Of a DNA stretch of 32,861 bases, positions 28,991 to 32,861 are shown piece after piece (position 1 is the first letter of the stretch; each line of letters starts with the position of its first letter). The notes under the pieces are model-generated. The model made no database searches, was not told the DNA's origin, and saw only the letters and a list, made by a program, of their open reading frames with translations. Both the position numbers and the translations under genes were made by a program. The DNA comes from Nitratifractor sp. (GTDB lineage: Bacteria; Campylobacterota; Campylobacteria; Campylobacterales; Sulfurovaceae). Location: assembly GCA_015488995.1 (NCBI GenBank), contig WFMQ01000075.1, forward strand, positions 1 through 32,861, in the 5' to 3' direction.

Positions 28991-29847
28991 GTACCACAAC
29001 CACCAATCTACCCACTAACAAAAAGATCAAGGCCAAAAAGATCCTCCTCAAGACCAAAAAACAGGTCTTTGGGGATATGCTCGGCAACAATGCCTCCCTC
29101 TTTCACGGTGAAGGATTTGAATTTGCCGAATTGCGGGAGTACATCTACGGTGATGATATCCGCAAGATCGACTGGAAGACCACCGCCAAGCTGGGAAAAC
29201 CGTTTGTCAAAGTCTACCGCGAAGAGCGCGAACTCAATGTCGCCGTCTCGACGATGCTTGGAGGATCGACCTATTTTGGCACGTGCTGTCAAAAGAGCGA
29301 ATACATCGCCCAGCTTGTCTCCATGTTGGGGTTTTCTGCGGTCAAAAACTTTGATCCCTTTTCGCACCTCATCTATGCCGACACCCTCTATCACCACAGC
29401 AAACCTTCCAAAAAAATGTACGCCGTCACCCAGGCGGTGGAGCGGACACTGGCCTTCCAACCTTTGGGCTTGCACAGCGATTTCCAGGGATGGACGGATA
29501 CCACCTTCCACCGCTTCCGCAAAAAGTCGCTCTTGTTTCTGATCTCCGACTTTGTGGGGGAGGTGGATCTGCGACTGCTGTCCAAAAAACACGACGTCTT
29601 TGCCATCATCATCCGGGACCGCTTCGAAGAAGAGCCCCAAGATTTGGGCTACCTCCGTCTCGTCGATACCGAAGGGGACGGCAGCTACGAAGGGGAGATC
29701 GGACACAGCACGCTGACGCACTACCGTGCCGCCCTCAAAGCCAACGATCACGCCCTCTACCAACAGTTCCGCCAAAACGGCATCCGGTATGTCAAACTCT
29801 TCACCGACGAAGACCCGGCGGTTCATCTCCTCAAAAGGATGCGATGA
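28987..29847 (+). CDS. DUF58 domain protein
   Basis: GEGFEFAELREYIYGDDIRKIDWKTTAKLGKPFVKVYREERELNV is the DUF58 signature; follows MoxR. Confidence 0.92.
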   Translation: MSTTTTNLPTNKKIKAKKILLKTKKQVFGDMLGNNASLFHGEGFEFAELREYIYGDDIRKIDWKTTAKLGKPFVKVYREERELNVAVSTMLGGSTYFGTCCQKSEYIAQLVSMLGFSAVKNFDPFSHLIYADTLYHHSKPSKKMYAVTQAVERTLAFQPLGLHSDFQGWTDTTFHRFRKKSLLFLISDFVGEVDLRLLSKKHDVFAIIIRDRFEEEPQDLGYLRLVDTEGDGSYEGEIGHSTLTHYRAALKANDHALYQQFRQNGIRYVKLFTDEDPAVHLLKRMR

Positions 29848-30260
29848 TGGCTGCACACCTCACACCGGCTCAACACCTGCGGGACATCAAACCCCCCGTA
29901 GAGATCCACGACATCAGCGTCTACCTCTACTGGGGGCTGATCATTCTCAGCGTAGCGGTGCTTGCCGTCGCGCTGTTTTACCTCGTCAAGCTCCTCCTCG
30001 GTCTGCGCCGTACCAACTGGCGCAAAGCTTGGCTGGAGGCGCTCAAACAGATCGACTGGAACGACCCGAAACACGGTGCCTACGAAGCGACCCGCCTGGG
30101 GCGTCTGCTTCTCGGAGAGGAGCACCGCCCCCGTGAACTCTACCGGCAGATGGTGGAGGCACTCAAACCGTACAAATACCGAAAAGAGGTCTCTGGACTT
30201 GCCCCGGATGCCCGGGCGCAGTTCGACCTCTTCCTAAAGGCATGCGATGAGTCACTTTAG
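29844..30260 (+). CDS. Small membrane protein of MoxR/Bat operon (DUF4381-like)
   Basis: One TM helix after HLRDIKPPVEI...; ATGA overlap with DUF58 gene, overlap with VWA gene. Track ORF start 29490 is an in-frame extension over the DUF58 gene. Confidence 0.7.
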   Translation: MMAAHLTPAQHLRDIKPPVEIHDISVYLYWGLIILSVAVLAVALFYLVKLLLGLRRTNWRKAWLEALKQIDWNDPKHGAYEATRLGRLLLGEEHRPRELYRQMVEALKPYKYRKEVSGLAPDARAQFDLFLKACDESL

Positions 30261-31167
30261 CCTCCAATACCCCTATGCATTGGCACTGATCCTCCTGTTT
30301 TATGTCTGCGCACGCTGGTGCCCGGCACGGACACAGGCGATCTATTTCCCTCACATTCATGCGTTGCTGAGTGGGGGTGGCCGTCGCAGCCGACTGCTCG
30401 ATCTGCTCAAATGGTTTGGGATCGTCTCCCTGCTGGTTGCCCTCGCCTCACCCGTCATCACCAAAGAGTACAAAGATACCAAAAAGCGGGGACGTGACAT
30501 CATGCTTGTCATCGACTCCAGCGGTTCGATGCGCCAATACGGTTTTGACCCCAACGCCCCGTTCAAAAGCAAATTTGATGTCGTCAAAGAGGTGCTTGCT
30601 GACTTTGTCAAACAGCGCAAAAATGATCGGCTGGGGCTCATCAACTTCGCCGATGCGGCGTTTGTCGCGTCACCACTGACCTTCGAGCACGACTTCATGA
30701 AGAGCATCATCGCCATGCAGCGTCTCGGGCTGGCAGGTCAAAAAACAGCCATCAACGATGCCCTCGTGCAGACCTATAGCATCCTCAACAAAAGCGATGC
30801 CAAGACCAAAATCGCCATCCTCCTCACCGATGGAGAAGACACCGCCAGCCGTATTGGTGCGGATGCGACCCTCAAACTGGTACGCGAAACACCGGTCCGG
30901 CTCTACACCATCGGTATCGGTACCGTCAACGACTTCAATGCCCCCTACCTCACGGCATTGGCTCGCGCGGGCAAAGGGAAATTTTTTGCTGCTTCGGATC
31001 GGACAGCTCTCCAAAAGATCTATGCACAAATCGATGCCATGGAGACCAGTAAGATCAAGCACAAAAAAATCGTCCAATACGAGTACTACTACCTCTACCC
31101 CTTGCTCGCCGCGCTGCTGAGCCTGTTGGGCTTTATCTATCTTCGCACCACCAAAGGAGTCGAATGA
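30247..31167 (+). CDS. VWA-domain membrane protein (BatA-like)
   Basis: MIDAS DSSGSM, N- and C-terminal TM helices (KWFGIVSLLVALASPVI; YYYLYPLLAALLSLLGFIYL). Confidence 0.92.
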   Translation: MSHFSLQYPYALALILLFYVCARWCPARTQAIYFPHIHALLSGGGRRSRLLDLLKWFGIVSLLVALASPVITKEYKDTKKRGRDIMLVIDSSGSMRQYGFDPNAPFKSKFDVVKEVLADFVKQRKNDRLGLINFADAAFVASPLTFEHDFMKSIIAMQRLGLAGQKTAINDALVQTYSILNKSDAKTKIAILLTDGEDTASRIGADATLKLVRETPVRLYTIGIGTVNDFNAPYLTALARAGKGKFFAASDRTALQKIYAQIDAMETSKIKHKKIVQYEYYYLYPLLAALLSLLGFIYLRTTKGVE

Positions 31168-32861
31168 TGTCATGGGTTCATCCATATCTTCTGCTGTTCT
31201 TGCTTGTGCCGTTTGTGATCTTTGCGGGTCTCATCCTGACCAATCGGGAAGGGGTAACGCGGGTCTTTGATGCGGCCGTGCTCAAGCGTCTCCGTGTCGA
31301 GGGTGATGTCTTGCCCGTGCGGGTACGCAACACCGTCCTGCTCCTCTCCATCCTCCTGATGATCTTTGCCCTTGGTCGGCCGGTGATCGAGCACGGCAAG
31401 CATACCGTCTCGCTCAAGGGGCTCGATGCCATGGTGGCACTCGACATCTCCGGCTCGATGCGCTCACAGGACACATACCCCAACCGCCTTGTGTTTGCCA
31501 AGCGCAAAATCGATCAACTGCTTGATGCAATGCCTGGCGATGAGATCTCTCTCGCGGCTTTTGCCCACGCGGCCTTCATGCTCGCCCCGTTTACGACCGA
31601 CAAGGCTGCCCTCAAGCAGATCCTCGATGGCGTCGACGAGAGCTACATCAACCTCGCTTCAACCAACTTCGCCGCACTCGGAGATCTGGCCACCACCTTC
31701 CTCAAAAAGAAAAAACCCAAAATCCTCATTGTCGTCACCGACGGCGGGGATCCCAAAGCCCTCGCTTCGTTTGGATCGATCCTCAAAGATGCCAACATTA
31801 CCCTCTACGGTGTCCTCGTCGGCACCAAGAAAGGTGCCCCCGTCCTCGACAAAAACCATCGCCCCATCACCTCCTCGAAAGGTACCATCGCCATCACCCA
31901 ACGCAACGATACGCTCAAAGAGATCGCCCATAAAACCGGTGGGGAAGCCATCATCGCCAGCAACGGCAAACGTGATATGCAGCACCTTGCAGAGCGGATT
32001 CATGCGAAATACTCTACCCAAAACCAAGGCTCCATCACCGTCAAAGAGCGCACCGAACTGTTTGTCTATCTCCTCGCCGCCGCAACGCTCCTGCTGCTCT
32101 TGGGGCTGATGTCATTGCCCAAAAAATCTATCCACATAAGTTTGCTCTTTTCATTTTTCATTTTTCATGTTTCATTTTTCACTCCCGCTTATGGCGGCAT
32201 CACCGACTTCAAGACCATCAAAACAGCCAAAGAGGCCTACGCATCCAAAGACTACAACCGCACGATCCAAGCACTCACCCAGCTCAACACACCCTCTCCT
32301 GAGCGCAATTATGATCTCGGAGATGCGTACTACAAAGCTGGGCGACTCGATGCAGCACTCCGTACCTGGAAACGGGCAAAAGGTGGGGATGTTGACGAAG
32401 AGAAACGGCTCCACAACATTGGCAATATTTATTTCAAAAAGAAACAATACGACCACGCCATCACTGCCTATGAAGCGGCTCTCAAAATCCACGATGACCC
32501 CGATACCCGTTTCAACCTCGATCTTGCCAAGAAGATGAAGAGGAAACAGGAACAGAAGAAAAAGAAGAAGAAAAAACAGCAAAAGAAGCAACAGAAGAAA
32601 AACAATAAGGATAAAAAGAAAAACAACAAGCAGAAAAACAATCAGGATAAAAAGAAAAAGAAATCGGGTCAAAATCAGAAGAAAAAGCCCAAAAACAAAC
32701 CGGGGAAACAGCCAAAAAAGAAACCACAGGATAAACCCGGCGACCAGAAGAAAAGCACCAAAAACAAACCGGGGCAACACGGCAAACAGAAAAAACCCGA
32801 CCCGAAAAAGGGCGACCAAAAGTCAAAGGCATCTTCCAAGCCCGACACGAAGGGGCAAAAG
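31164..32861 (+). CDS. VWA + TPR fusion protein (BatB-BatC-like), 3' end beyond window
   Basis: Own translation of frame 31164: MMSWVHPYLLLFLLVPFVIFAGL...LDAMVALDISGSMRSQDTYPNRLVFAKRKIDQLL...TELFVYLLAAATLLLLLGLMSLPKKSIHISLLFSFFIFHVSFFTPAYGGITDFKTIKTAKEAYASKDYNRTIQALTQLN...LHNIGNIYFKKKQYDHAITAYEAALKIHDDPDTRFNLDLAKK then Lys-rich tail; no stop in window. Confidence 0.88.
   Translation, partial: MMSWVHPYLLLFLLVPFVIFAGLILTNREGVTRVFDAAVLKRLRVEGDVLPVRVRNTVLLLSILLMIFALGRPVIEHGKHTVSLKGLDAMVALDISGSMRSQDTYPNRLVFAKRKIDQLLDAMPGDEISLAAFAHAAFMLAPFTTDKAALKQILDGVDESYINLASTNFAALGDLATTFLKKKKPKILIVVTDGGDPKALASFGSILKDANITLYGVLVGTKKGAPVLDKNHRPITSSKGTIAITQRNDTLKEIAHKTGGEAIIASNGKRDMQHLAERIHAKYSTQNQGSITVKERTELFVYLLAAATLLLLLGLMSLPKKSIHISLLFSFFIFHVSFFTPAYGGITDFKTIKTAKEAYASKDYNRTIQALTQLNTPSPERNYDLGDAYYKAGRLDAALRTWKRAKGGDVDEEKRLHNIGNIYFKKKQYDHAITAYEAALKIHDDPDTRFNLDLAKKMKRKQEQKKKKKKKQQKKQQKKNNKDKKKNNKQKNNQDKKKKKSGQNQKKKPKNKPGKQPKKKPQDKPGDQKKSTKNKPGQHGKQKKPDPKKGDQKSKASSKPDTKGQK
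32147..32181. repeat. Degenerate heptanucleotide array (TTTTTCA)x5 inside coding sequence
   Basis: cttttca tttttca tttttca tgtttca tttttca read directly. Confidence 0.85.

Noticed and set aside
29490-29843. N-terminal extension of the small membrane protein ORF
   Set aside because: Lies over the DUF58 coding region in another frame; start reassigned to 29844.
31426-32109. 227-aa ORF MPWWHSTSPARCAHRTH...
   Set aside because: Out-of-frame with the VWA protein; Ser/Pro/Arg-rich frame artefact.
32172-32819. 215-aa hydrophobic antisense ORF (LLLLLFFLLLF...)
   Set aside because: Reverse complement of the poly-Lys tail; not a membrane protein.

Overview
The window is a dense, mostly housekeeping bacterial chromosome segment. 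Gene content and order suggest a Campylobacterota-like organism, but that is an inference. Left to right: infB (5' truncated)-rbfA-rimP; a convergent EamA/DMT permease; dnaE (-); proC; a CorA-family transporter; a Cys-rich duplicated lipoprotein (-) in a locally AT-rich stretch; RNase P RNA (rnpB) with an unusually long P12 hairpin; a GlnRS fused to a C-terminal YqeY/GatB-like domain; a large AsmA/TamB-like protein; a small acidic protein; a TCA block on the minus strand (icd-mdh-fumarase alpha-fumarase beta); a four-gene ABC cassette (ATPase, Cys-less thioredoxin-fold-like secreted protein, two FtsX/MacB-type permeases); ribD-ubiE; xseA; and a MoxR-DUF58-small membrane protein-VWA-VWA/TPR (Bat-like) operon running off the right edge. 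The last gene (31164 to >32861) is missing from the ORF track because it has no stop in the window. The most interesting non-genic signals are three heptanucleotide arrays (one inside the BatB/BatC coding junction), a pair of related REP-like palindromes about 10 kb apart, a cluster of hairpins between moxR and the DUF58 gene, and the REP-like extension inside rnpB. I found no CRISPR array, tRNA, intact mobile element or obvious defence island. No clearly novel system is proven; the ABC cassette, the Cys-module lipoprotein and the repeat-bearing Bat fusion are the best candidates for follow-up.
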